From NCBI GenBank assembly GCA_015227615.1, contig JAALGZ010000002.1:2728001-2792000 (forward strand): a stretch of 64,000 nt of DNA, in the 5' to 3' direction. Below the pieces are notes generated by a model. The model was not told where the DNA came from and searched no databases. It worked only from the letters and a program-made list of their open reading frames with translations. The translations under genes were made by a program, and so were the position numbers. Below, piece after piece: positions 23,566 through 33,873 of this stretch; the stretch's first letter is position 1; each line of letters opens with the position of its first letter. The stretch comes from Labyrinthula sp. Ha. Taxonomy: Eukaryota; Sar; Bigyra; Labyrinthulida; Labyrinthulaceae.

Positions 23566-24090
23566 TTATTTTGTTCGATAGATTAAATGAAAACCAGAAG
23601 GAGATTCGATAATTCCTGACATTTCATCAACTCTAAGAGCAAATGCTGCTTTGGAAAAAGGTTTTTGCATTCTTCTTTTATCAAAAGGACCTAAATCGCC
23701 TCCTCTTTTAAAAGAACTACAATCGCTTTCTTTCTGTGCGACCTTTTCAAACTCAGGTTTCAACTCACTAGAGTCAACTTTTTCTAGAGCTGATTGTATT
23801 GTTTTCAACTTCTCAAGAGCTTCTGCTTTTGTATAAGTTATTTTTTGCTGTGTTCTCTTAGAATATGGATTTTTCACCCCAGCGTGTTTTACAAGGATGT
23901 GATTCGCTTTGATTTCTTTTGGAGATTTTTCTAACTTTGGTCTATCCCAGGTTGAAACTCTAGAAAGTTCATTAAAATAGTATATTTTTTGAGGCTTTTC
24001 TCTGAAAGCTAAGTTGTAAAGAATAAAGTACTCTGTTGTTACCATTACCCATCCTGGAGGAAGTTTTTCTCTTGAAGATTTTCTCGACAT
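23566..24090 (-). CDS. PIN1: Pin1-type WW-domain parvulin, peptidyl-prolyl isomerase
   Basis: The 174-aa protein starts with a WW domain (LPPGW at 10-14, YYFN at 37-40, STWDRP at 46-51) and continues with a parvulin domain from residue 60. Key Pin1 residues are visible: NHILVKH with His64, the catalytic Cys in SDCSS (Cys124), the FKRGGDLGPF segment, MQKPF at 141-145, and His168 in the final FHLIYRTK strand. These fit an isomerase acting on phospho-Ser/Thr-Pro bonds in signalling and cell-cycle proteins. The basic phosphate-binding loop appears as KHAGVKNPYSKR. The first WW loop is about 11 residues longer than in human Pin1. The gene converges on the HMA gene with a 10-bp gap. An AATTTTGGGAAAG element lies 11-23 bp upstream of the ATG. 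Confidence 0.93.
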   Translation of the reverse strand: MSRKSSREKLPPGWVMVTTEYFILYNLAFREKPQKIYYFNELSRVSTWDRPKLEKSPKEIKANHILVKHAGVKNPYSKRTQQKITYTKAEALEKLKTIQSALEKVDSSELKPEFEKVAQKESDCSSFKRGGDLGPFDKRRMQKPFSKAAFALRVDEMSGIIESPSGFHLIYRTK

Positions 24091-24100
24091 TTCTAAGAAG

Positions 24101-24150
24101 AATTTTGGGAAAGCTTGTCTTTTTCAGCCATTTCCAAAATTACCCAAAAT
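24101..24150 (-). promoter_or_regulatory. Two CCCAAAAT-type elements upstream of the Pin1-like gene
   Basis: Two related sites occur just upstream of the ATG: AATTTTGGGAAAG at 24101-24113, which reads CTTTCCCAAAATT on the other strand, and TTACCCAAAAT at 24140-24150. They resemble the GCCCAAAAT element near other gene starts. Close clustering at this start supports a regulatory reading, though function is inferred. Confidence 0.35.
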
Positions 24151-26059
24151 ATTTCTAGACTACACTCTAATAAACATATAAATATATCTATAATAGAGTA
24201 CAAAAAAGAAATGTACATTGGAATCTCAAAACTCTTGACTTGACTCATTTTACATATCTTAAACCTAATTTACTGTTGCTAGGGAAAGGAAAGCTAGATT
24301 TTCTTAGCATATACATAAAATCTAAGTACTCACCCAATCCTACGAGAAGATTTTTCGTCACGACAGTGATTGGAAATTGCTAGTGATAATTAAGTTTCGG
24401 CTTTGAGTTATTAATAATTTATCAACAAAGTTTTTGGCCATGTTCTTCTTATTAATAATCAGAACCAAGCCAATTATCAAAAAACTATTTTTAAATTTTA
24501 TCAAATCTGATCCCTAGTGCTACCTGGTGAGCAATTAGAGAACCTACTAGAAACATCATTTTAACAGGTGCTCAAGGGCCATGCTAGTGTGCGAGCGTTA
24601 TTGGTTTATACCTATTATCTTGGAGGCTTAGGGACTGAACTCTTGCAGCATGGAAATCTACAAGAGAATCCATTGCTTAAGGAGAACGAACTATTATAAA
24701 CCTAGAGCCACAAAATCTAATAACAATAACAAAAGGGGCTTTTTATTGTTTCTGCTTCCATTTTCGAATGACTGTGTGCTTAACACATAGTAGAGACTAG
24801 TACCACCCTGGTTTGACGCAGAGCTTGGTCATCACAAAATGGTTCCTATGACTCTTTTCGTTACCCGTTCTCATTATTGCAAAACGAGATTATTGTGGTC
24901 GAGCGTGTTTTGAGTAGCACTAAGTTGATGGTTTTAGGAAATTCGTACCACTGTTGTACCTATTTCTCCTTATTCTTTTCTGAAATAGGGAATGTGAACA
25001 TCAAGGACCTTGCCTTCAATTTCTTCTATCGCAAAGCATCAGTAGAATCATACTAAATATTTGCTATTTCTTGATTTTTTGGTCAGTGTGGTGGAAAATG
25101 GATGCATCAATAGGCGAGCTTTTGCACTCAGGAAATATACATCGATGATATATAACATCTTGCCAAGGAAGACCCCGAGCTTTGAATGGCATTAAGGAAG
25201 TATTCATTACAACAAGTTCTTTGGCTTTCAAAAACAACCGACTAATCAGTCTTTAGTACGCCAAGAATTAATTCATCTAAGATAGTAAACAGAAAACTCT
25301 TGCTCCGCAGCTTGTTGTTTAGCCAATAGGAAAAATATTCTTCAAACTGTGTTAAAAGGCGAGCAAATGATTTCCTTAGTTAAATTTCTCTGGATTAAGA
25401 ACTTTGGGCAAACCAGTGAAGTTTGCCTGCATATAAGGTCATGTGGTCAACACCCTTATAATTTGATATGAAGTGTGAAGGGGAGACGAAGTGAGTTTAC
25501 TCAAGACTCACATATCTCAGGTTCAGTATTCTCATATCTTTGATCCAAACTTATCTCATTCCCTGAGAGTTTTGGCTTTCTATACAATATATTATTTGCT
25601 TTATAAAGAACTGTATCTTAAAGTCCGTTTCATTTTGTTCTAAAAAAATTTGGTAACTACATCTTCTTAAGAGATTACTTACTGTTTGTGTCACCTCCTT
25701 TCCTAGAGCTAAGGGCTACTTATTTTAAACTGATGTAAGGCTGGTACATGACTCGTTTCCCCAACAAAGGCTTTCCGTATAGGTTCTGCGCCGATAACAC
25801 GCTCGATGCAATGTTAGAGTACTTAATTAACTTTTCTGCGCTATAAAAATATATTCAGCAAGACAGAATCCATTAATAACAACAACATGTCTATCAACTT
25901 CTTGATAGTGTTCTTTTATTTTTCATACCTTGGTAAGGAAGGTCAACTTCGCTGAGAGGGTATATGTTTATCTACTTAACTATCTTGGTTTGTATATCAG
26001 ATAGATGTTATTTAATGAAATAAGCTAGGAATCTAGGAATTTGAATATTAAAAGCAGCT
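24151..26059. other. Intergenic stretch, about 1.9 kb
   Basis: I see no open frame of note, RNA gene or repeat. The base composition is slightly less AT-rich in parts (24.55-25.5 kb) without any coding signal I can defend. Confidence 0.5.
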
Positions 26060-26320
26060 ATGTCGGAGGACTCAGTCAAAATTAATACTCTTCAGAGCAA
26101 TTCTAGGAGATCTAAGGATATACATGTTTACCTCGTTTCACATCACACTTTTTTATTTTTTTATTCCAGCACAAATGTCTTAATGAATCATAAAGACAAG
26201 GACACAAACCCAAAGGGAAAATCTGGAGTTCTTACTAAAATTTTGCTTATCATAATGTGTGTAGGTCTCTCTGCCCTTTATACGGCCCTCCTTCTCTTAT
26301 GCCCAAATGTGAAGTTATAG
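26060..26320 (+). CDS. Possible small tail-anchored protein, up to 86 aa
   Basis: The ATG at 26060 opens an 86-codon frame ending in TAG. An internal ATG at 26183 gives a 45-residue alternative, MNHKDKDTNPKGKSG followed by a hydrophobic segment, ILLIIMCVGLSALYTALLLL, and a short tail CPNVKL. The hydrophilic start plus a single C-terminal helix fits a tail-anchored microprotein. A long T-run ending in CCAG at about 26150-26167 looks like an intron acceptor, so the upstream part may be spliced differently. No family is recognised, and coding status is uncertain. Confidence 0.35.
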   Translation: MSEDSVKINTLQSNSRRSKDIHVYLVSHHTFLFFYSSTNVLMNHKDKDTNPKGKSGVLTKILLIIMCVGLSALYTALLLLCPNVKL

Positions 26321-28839
26321 AAGTATCTTCTATTCATTACACCTTGAAGTTCTATTTTTTTAAGAATACCCATATTTTTAGAACTATTGAGTTAGGATTG
26401 TATAGCTTTTAATATATTCAGGAAAATTATGGCTTCTAAATTTCAAGAAGTTTAGACGAAACATACAACGGAAAACCTTCCCAGATTTTTCTATTCATCT
26501 TGTTTGAAACCCACATAGCGATACTCATGCATGAATAATTGTTAGGCAAAAGGAAATTACCCTCAATACATTCAATATTTATACTTAGCGTATCCTCAAG
26601 CTCTTTAGTCATGAGTTTATTAATATATGTTACCTAGATAGAGCATAGAAAATAGAATAAATTTCATAATTATGTTAACCATTTTCTTGGTATATTTGAC
26701 AAATCAAGAGATTTCTCAATTGTCCAAAGCATCAGCAAACTAATAATACGTGAGATAATCTTGTACATCCCTATATCAAACTAATACTGACCAAATTTAT
26801 CTTTCTATCAATTTTGTCTTAGCTATTCAAACCATTTTGCATTTTACCTGTCACCTCGCTGAGCTAATTCACTGAGAATCATAATATATGCAGCTTTTAA
26901 AACTTAAATATGAATAATAAGAATTGTAGTCAAATCAACATATAAAGAGACGTATAAGAAACCCTAATGTTGGCGGACAGGTTCAGCCTTAATCTTACCA
27001 TAATTATTATCTCAGAGAAGAGATACTTCAAGTTATTACTACTTGAATTGAAAAAGCAAGGGAAAAAAACAAAATAATAGTGCAAATTATTTAAACGAGA
27101 AGGAAGAGATACACTGCACTAGCATTTTCTCACGTAGTAAAAAATTAATCTATATCTGAATTTCAAATAAGAACCATTCTTAGTAAACTTAAGATCTCTT
27201 GCTGTGATTAGGGATCTATATCGATTCATTGATAAGCTTGTGTTCCATGTTTTCTTATTGATTGATTCTGACATTTCACCAATTATTTCTATTTGCAAAT
27301 GATTGTGCAAATAATTGAATAAGAACAAGGTTCACAATTTTGTAGTGACTATCATAATGAAATAGAAGTTGTTTAGCTATTGATGGTTCTTATACTACAT
27401 GTGTCGGCTTTTTATAGACACATATTTAGAAATGTAGCTCTATCAAGAGTTTCGAAATTCATGTTATTTAGAAACTCAAGTTGCTTATGTCGGGTTGCTC
27501 TTAAAGTATGGAACACAATCTTACATAATTTTCATAGTACTTTTAAGAACAACTTATAATGGTAGAAATGAACTGAAAATAATATTTATTAAGACTAATA
27601 TGACCTCTTGATGGGTTAGGAAAACTCGATACCTAGATTGAGCTCTACCAAGTTTTGATTCTTTCAATTAACTTATGCTAGATATCATTTGACTCACTAT
27701 TCAATCAGTCAACTTATTTCTAAATCCAAGCGACTAACAACAAAGATTAGTGGCACAAAATGTATTTTCTACCATTGCTAACTACAATATGTCAACAATC
27801 ATTTTTCGATTATGAGAACTATTGTGTCAACTTTATTGGATCTTATTAAGTTTTGTCTTTATACTCCTCAACAGACTTCAATGGACATTCTTGTTTGAAT
27901 ACATTACAATAATTTCCATTGATACAATTATTTGTAGCTACAAAGCTTTTATAGATAAAATATCCATAGGAGCTTAAAGCCACGTACAAAGTAATTATGT
28001 TCTAAACATCTAACCTTTAAATATCTGTTGCATATTCTTAGCCCAAACCCAAGTAATTTTTTCATCCTATATCCAGTAAAGAAAAGTTGTTTAGCGAATT
28101 TTATCTTAAGGTCTCAAACAACAACAATGAACATTAAGATGGAAAGCTGGAACCATATATTATTGGCGTATTTAATTTTTGTCGATGCTTACTTTGATAT
28201 GTTAATTGGTTTCTCTTTGAAAAGTAAAGAATTGAGATAGAAGTAGGTCATATTTTTTTCGTATGGACTGTATTTTGAAATAGATTAATGTAACCAACTT
28301 GATTAAATCTGTTAATAATAGTGTGGGACGGATTTTTTGACATCTGTGCGAAATATAGTTTAGACTAACAATATTATCAAGAAATTGACAAGTGCCAAAT
28401 TATAGAGATTAATTAAAACAAATGTTAAGTTTTAAATACATATATGTCACCCAATAAAAGTTGGTGAACTAAAGAACAGAGAATATAGAGAAGATGGAAA
28501 CCAAGAAACCAATATTTTGGGATATGTTAAACTGAAGACAGATTTTTAGAGAATGAAAGAAGTTTCAAGTACAGAGCAGCCGATGAAGCAGAACACCGCA
28601 AAGAATTTTTTGTAGTCACACAATATCAAAATGAGAAGTACATAACCATTCTAGGTTAGAGAGAATTAAAGATAGTATTTTTATCAAGAGAATGCTCTTA
28701 AACCCCATTTCATAGACAAATAACGTGGATACTTCTTATAAGAATTTGTGATAAGAGGGCTAAGAAAAACTGCGTCGTTGACATTGTTATTTAGGTCATC
28801 ACAAATCCTATTCCTACAAACTGTAAAGAGACTAAGTAT
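26321..28839. other. Intergenic stretch before the copia element
   Basis: AT-rich with only short, unconvincing open frames. I see no RNA gene or repeat of note. Confidence 0.5.
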
Positions 28840-28988
28840 TGAAGCAAGTTGTTTTATATTGTATTCGCTTAATAATTAATTATGGTGATACCCACCTTAA
28901 TAAAACCAAACTAACTCCTACGGTACTACTTTAACTACCTTCACTTTTAGTACTTTATTCTCAACACAACACTCAACATACAACAACA
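28840..28988 (-). repeat. 3' LTR of the copia element
   Basis: 149 bp, bounded by TG...CA when read on either strand. It matches the LTR at 33725-33873 at all but two positions. It sits at the RNase H end of the minus-strand element. Confidence 0.92.
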
Positions 28989-28998
28989 CCTTCCCTTA
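28989..28998 (-). other. Polypurine tract of the copia element
   Basis: On the minus strand a purine run (AAGGGAAGG) directly precedes the 3' LTR, the standard site for plus-strand DNA priming in LTR elements. Confidence 0.7.
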
Positions 28999-31900
28999 GT
29001 TAACGTAGAATCGATCCAGGAACTTACTAAACATATTCTTGCCACATAACTTTGTCATAATATCTGACCAGTTCTCACTTGTCTGCACATACTGTAACTC
29101 TGCTTTCATAGCAAGCACTTCCTGCGCAACATATTTATATCTAGTGTCAAGATGTTTCAATCTTCCTGTAGCAATTTCACCTTTACATAATCTCAGAGCA
29201 GGCTGGTTGTCAATTAAAATAACTGTCCTAAAATCCACTTTTAATTCCTTTAACAAATTATAGCTGACCCTTAAATCCTTGATTGAGCAACTGATTCCCA
29301 CATATTCTGCTTCTGTTGATGAAGTAGTTACAATTGGTTCTGTCTTACTCCTATAAAATATAATATTTTCATTCAAAAGAATTATATTTCCAAACACACT
29401 CTTACGATTTTCACCATTGGCATAGGAACTGTCAGTCAGTAGATATAAAACATTTTCAGAATCTTTCAAAGCCTCGTATTTCAACTTCTTATTCTTCGTT
29501 TTAAATAAATACATCAGAGCTCGCTTGGATTGTTCCAGACAACATTGAGTCGGATTCTTCAACTTAGTAGATAACATGTGGATAGAAAAACTCATTTCTG
29601 GTCTTCCATAAACAGTAATATAATTCAGCAAGCCCACAATCTGTTGATACTCTTTTTCGGCATACAGTTTATTCGTGTCATCGGCAATAAGATCTTTATT
29701 CATCGGTGTTTCTAATTTATTCTTAGGAACCTCTAGTCGATGCTGCTCAAAACCATTTACAATATGGTTATATAAGTTCACGTAACATGTCTTGTTTCTT
29801 CCTTTAGATAAACATAATCCCATATAAGTTTCAGCAACTGGATTAAAGGTCGACTTAAAACGTTCCGACATCATGTTCTCAAATGCATCGACATCTTTTT
29901 CTTCCCCACTATACAATAGATCATCGACATAAACCAAAACAATAATTCTCTTTTTCCTTCCCTCATTTGTGAACAAGCATTTGTCACTCGGTAATGGCCT
30001 TCATCCAGCTGAAATCAGAGCTTCTGATATTGTTTTGTGCCAGATCTTCGGTGCATTTCTAAGTCCATATATTGAAGTGCAGCTTTTCCAAACATACTTG
30101 TTTCCTTCTCTCTTGGGATGACCTTTTGGTAACTCAATGAATATTGGTTTTTCTAATGTGCCATAAATAAAAGCCCCGGTTATGTCCAACTGACGTAATC
30201 AGGTGTTAAATCGTAAAGCAATACATAAGAAAATACGTATTGTTGCCACTGGTGCGACTGGAGCATAATATTCAGGAACTTTTCTTCTGGTATTTTCTCC
30301 ATATTTATTGTCGTTAGCACATAGACGGACCTTTGCAAGAATTTCGTTGTTCATGTTCCGTTTAACTTTGAACAGTTCGACCAGTTTAATTACCCGAGTT
30401 CGCGAATCTGGACGTGGTACAACTGCAAATGTACCGGTAGTCTCTAAAGATTCAATTTCTTTAGTATAAGCGGCATACCAGGCTTCCGAATCTTTTCTAC
30501 CGTTAATTTGCCCAAAATTTCTCGGAGGAATTGTAGATAAATCGATATTTGCAGATAATGAAGAATTTAAAACATGAACCTTCATGTGACGTCTCTGGCC
30601 ACTGATAATGTTCTCCTGTGATATATCGAAGCTTCCTAAGGTATTATTAGATGTTTTGAACATTTTTGAGGCTTCAGCGTCTTCAGATGAAGGTGTAGCG
30701 GACTCACTTTCCTTCCGTTGTTCCTTAGAATGGTCATCGTCAGATAGTTCAGCTGTTTCTTCGAGGTTTTCTTGTATTTGAAGTATATCTTTTGTAATAT
30801 GTTGGACCACTTTTTCTATCTTTGAAGTATTTGAAGTTGATGAATATCTAGAAGTTTGATGAATGAACTTTTCATATGCTGAGTTAATGGTTCCCACTTC
30901 GTCCAACTTGGTTGTTCTTACGCGCACTATCTTCCCATTTTTACAGTTTATACATATGTTCGCTTTGGATTCATTGTCTTGACCAAGATATATAATAGGT
31001 ATTGTGGTTTGAAACTTTCTCTTTTTAGATAGAAGTGCATGGCCTCTTGCTCCAAATAACTTCAACTCTTCAAGCTGAGGATCTTTATTGAATACAAGTT
31101 TATACGAAGACGTGCCGTTTTTTCTAGTAATGGAGTTGATAATATTGCAGCTATGGTTTGCACAGTAGCACCAATATTTTTCTGAGATATTTGCTTGGAT
31201 CAAGAAAGCTCTCATCATTTCTAGAAGTGTGCGGTTCTGACGTTCTATTTTTCCATTTTCTGAAGGAAAATATTCATTTGAATATTCTCTTATTATATTT
31301 TTCTTGAGACAATATTCATTCAACTTTGTAAACTCGGTACCTCTGTCACTGAAGATATATTTAACAGGTTTATTATGAAGTTTTCTTACACGCTTAATAA
31401 ACTTCTTCACTAATCCAGATATATTTGATTTATTTTTGACAATGATAGGTGTAAGATAACCAGAGTAATTACAAACAATGAGACAAATATATTTGAAGTT
31501 GTTGATGGATGAAGGAAGTTTTCCAATTGTATCAAGATGAATCTTTTCCCAAGGGTAAGTTGCTTTCCAGAGTTTAGAGGTGTCGTAATTCACCGTTTTA
31601 CCTTTGTTTTTCTGGACTAACTTTCCTGCTGAACATCCAATACAGTACGACTGTATCATTGGTTTGAACCCAGTGGACAGTATGTATTTGTCGTTGATAT
31701 GACCAAGTCTATAGTGCATAAGGTTCGTAGCTGAAATATTCAACTGAAGTATTCCAATATTATTTTCCGGATTATTTGTTCCATGCAGAAAGAAATGTCC
31801 ATTTTGTCTCTCAAAGGTTGATACAGTGTAGCCGTTTTTTGTAAGTGTGCTCTTTTGTTGATCTTTGTGAATAGCGTAACCATCGTCAACTAACATTGAC

Positions 31901-33709
31901 TCACTAATGATGGTTTGCTTTTCTTTTAGCATTGGAACATAAACTACATCCTTTAGTTGTAGAACAGTATTATTGGGTAGAAGAATATAGATGTTTCCTT
32001 TCATTGTGTCAAAGTTAACTTGGTCTAAAGCTCCAGATAAAGATACTTGGGTTTCAGGGGATGTATTACGTAAAAGATGTTTGTCACCGGTAACATGACG
32101 TGTCGCTCCAGAGTCCAGTAGTGCCTTAATACACTGGCTTTTAAATCTGCAGTTGCATATCTGGTTCTCAATTGTATTCTTTTGAATATTTATTTTCATT
32201 TTTAGAATATTGAAGTTCAAGTGTGATGGGGTTGTTTCATCTTCATCATCGGATGGAGTGAAACATGGGTCGAAGTTTGAGTCTTCGATATCATGTTGTT
32301 GACAAGATTCTTCCTCTTCTTCTTCTTGAAGAATGTTTATCTTGTTAACACGGATGACTTGGACAGAACAAGTTTTCCATTTGTGGTCCTGACTCCCACA
32401 CTTCCAACAAACAAATGCTTCATTAGGACAAGCATTGAGTTTGTGTCCAAACCCTCCACACTTCATGCAGCGTTTCTTTGGTTGGAAAGTTTTTGAACTC
32501 GTTACTTCTGTCTTGTTGATGCTTATTGGTCTCGTTTTTGTTAATGTTTGTTCTGGACATCGCAGGCTCATATTTGCTGCTACTTTTAGGAAGTAAGATA
32601 TGGTATCGTTCAGTGTCTCTGTATTGCATATAGTTTTATGAAGATGATATTTATTGTCTCGAAGATTGAACATGAAAGTTTCTACAATCTCTCTACTGTC
32701 TGTTCCTCCATGAAGTTTGTATTCTGCAAATCTTTTTCTGAATATATTAATATAGGAGTTCAAGTCTCTATATTGAATTTTCTGGAGTCGTCTTTTTGCA
32801 GAAAGTTTTGAAGTTTGTTTGTCCTTTTCATAGTGAAACTTGATAGCTGTATAACCTTGGAATAAAGATTCAGCGTTGTCAACATAGTGTACAAGTTCAA
32901 CTGTCATGGTCATTCGAAGTATGTGTTTAACAGCACTGATATCACTGGCGTATTGAAGTTTAGCTTCATAAAAGTGTTCTTCATCTTCGTAACAAGCTAC
33001 AACATCGTCATTGATTTTATAAACATGTGCTTTCATGGATATTTTAAATAAGTCAAATGGAGTTTCATTGGAAGTTTTCGTAAAATGTTGGATGTTTGAG
33101 ATATTAAATGGGTTGGAACCTTTGGCTTTTTGAATCATATCTTTGGCTACTTCTGAATGTTTTGTATCTTTTTCAACTAACTGAGGAGGATGTACATTGT
33201 AGTTAATATACATGGATAAGTGTTTCTTTCCAAGATACGCTAGAAGTGATGCTTGCCAGTCTCTGAAGATAACGCGTTGGGTTCCAAGTTTGGGTAACTG
33301 ATTGGCCTGTTTTTCGTAGTTCATTGTTGTCTTCTTATTGTCTTTTGTCCTTTTATTTATGTTTTTAGGTTTGTTTGGTACTCGTTTTATATCGTAAGGT
33401 ACCTGGGAGTAGAACTTTGGAACGTATGTTGGGTAACTGTTACCAACAATTGTCTTACACGAAACGCAAACGTTACCAAAGTTACCAGACAAAAGAGTAA
33501 ATATTGCGTATACAATACCAAAAAAAATGAAATACAACAACAAGTTTATTTACCTATCTCTCTGAACAAGTATTATACAAGTCAAAGAAGTTATTTAATG
33601 TTTGAGTGATTTGTGGATAAAAATTCTTCTCTCGAGTTATTGTCCCTTACTTCCAGACACTCTTAGAACCTGATTTATCTCGATGTTGGATCGTCAGTTG
33701 GAAGCTTTT

Positions 33710-33722
33710 AGGCTCTTAACCT
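33710..33722 (-). other. Putative primer-binding site, complementary to a tRNA anticodon stem-loop
   Basis: Two bases inside the 5' LTR, the plus strand reads AGGCTCTTAACCT. It looks like an anticodon stem-loop: a 3-bp stem around CTCTTAA. It fits a lysine tRNA (anticodon CUU), or an initiator-Met loop (CTCATAA) with one change. Several copia-group elements are primed from internal tRNA cleavage products, so the position and form fit. Confidence 0.5.
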
Positions 33723-33724
33723 AT

Positions 33725-33873
33725 TGAAGCAAGTTGTTTTATATTGTATTCACTTAATAATTAATTATGGTGATACCCACCTTAATAAAACTAAACTAAC
33801 TCCTACGGTACTACTTTAACTACCTTCACTTTTAGTACTTTATTCTCAACACAACACTCAACATACAACAACA
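33725..33873 (-). repeat. 5' LTR of the copia element
   Basis: 149-bp partner of the LTR at 28840-28988. It carries the promoter end of the minus-strand element. The five bases outside the two LTRs (AGTAT left, CTTAT right) do not form a clean target-site duplication. Confidence 0.92.

Larger units (their letters stand above)
28840..33873 (-). mobile_element. Ty1/copia LTR retrotransposon (Pseudoviridae-type), interrupted
   Basis: The element is 5034 bp long, with 149-bp LTRs at both ends that differ at only two positions, so the insertion looks recent. Reading on the minus strand, coding starts near 33.54 kb. The order is gag with two CCHC zinc knuckles (about 32.35-32.5 kb), protease (DSGATRHVTG, about 32.1 kb), integrase with its HHCC zinc region and DDE core (GKIERQNRTL, about 31.25 kb), reverse transcriptase (YVDD, about 29.9 kb) and RNase H near 29.0-29.5 kb. 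Integrase before reverse transcriptase defines copia. The coding region is interrupted in about two places, so this copy looks non-autonomous. A putative primer-binding site and a polypurine tract flank the LTRs as expected. No host gene is disrupted. Confidence 0.95.
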
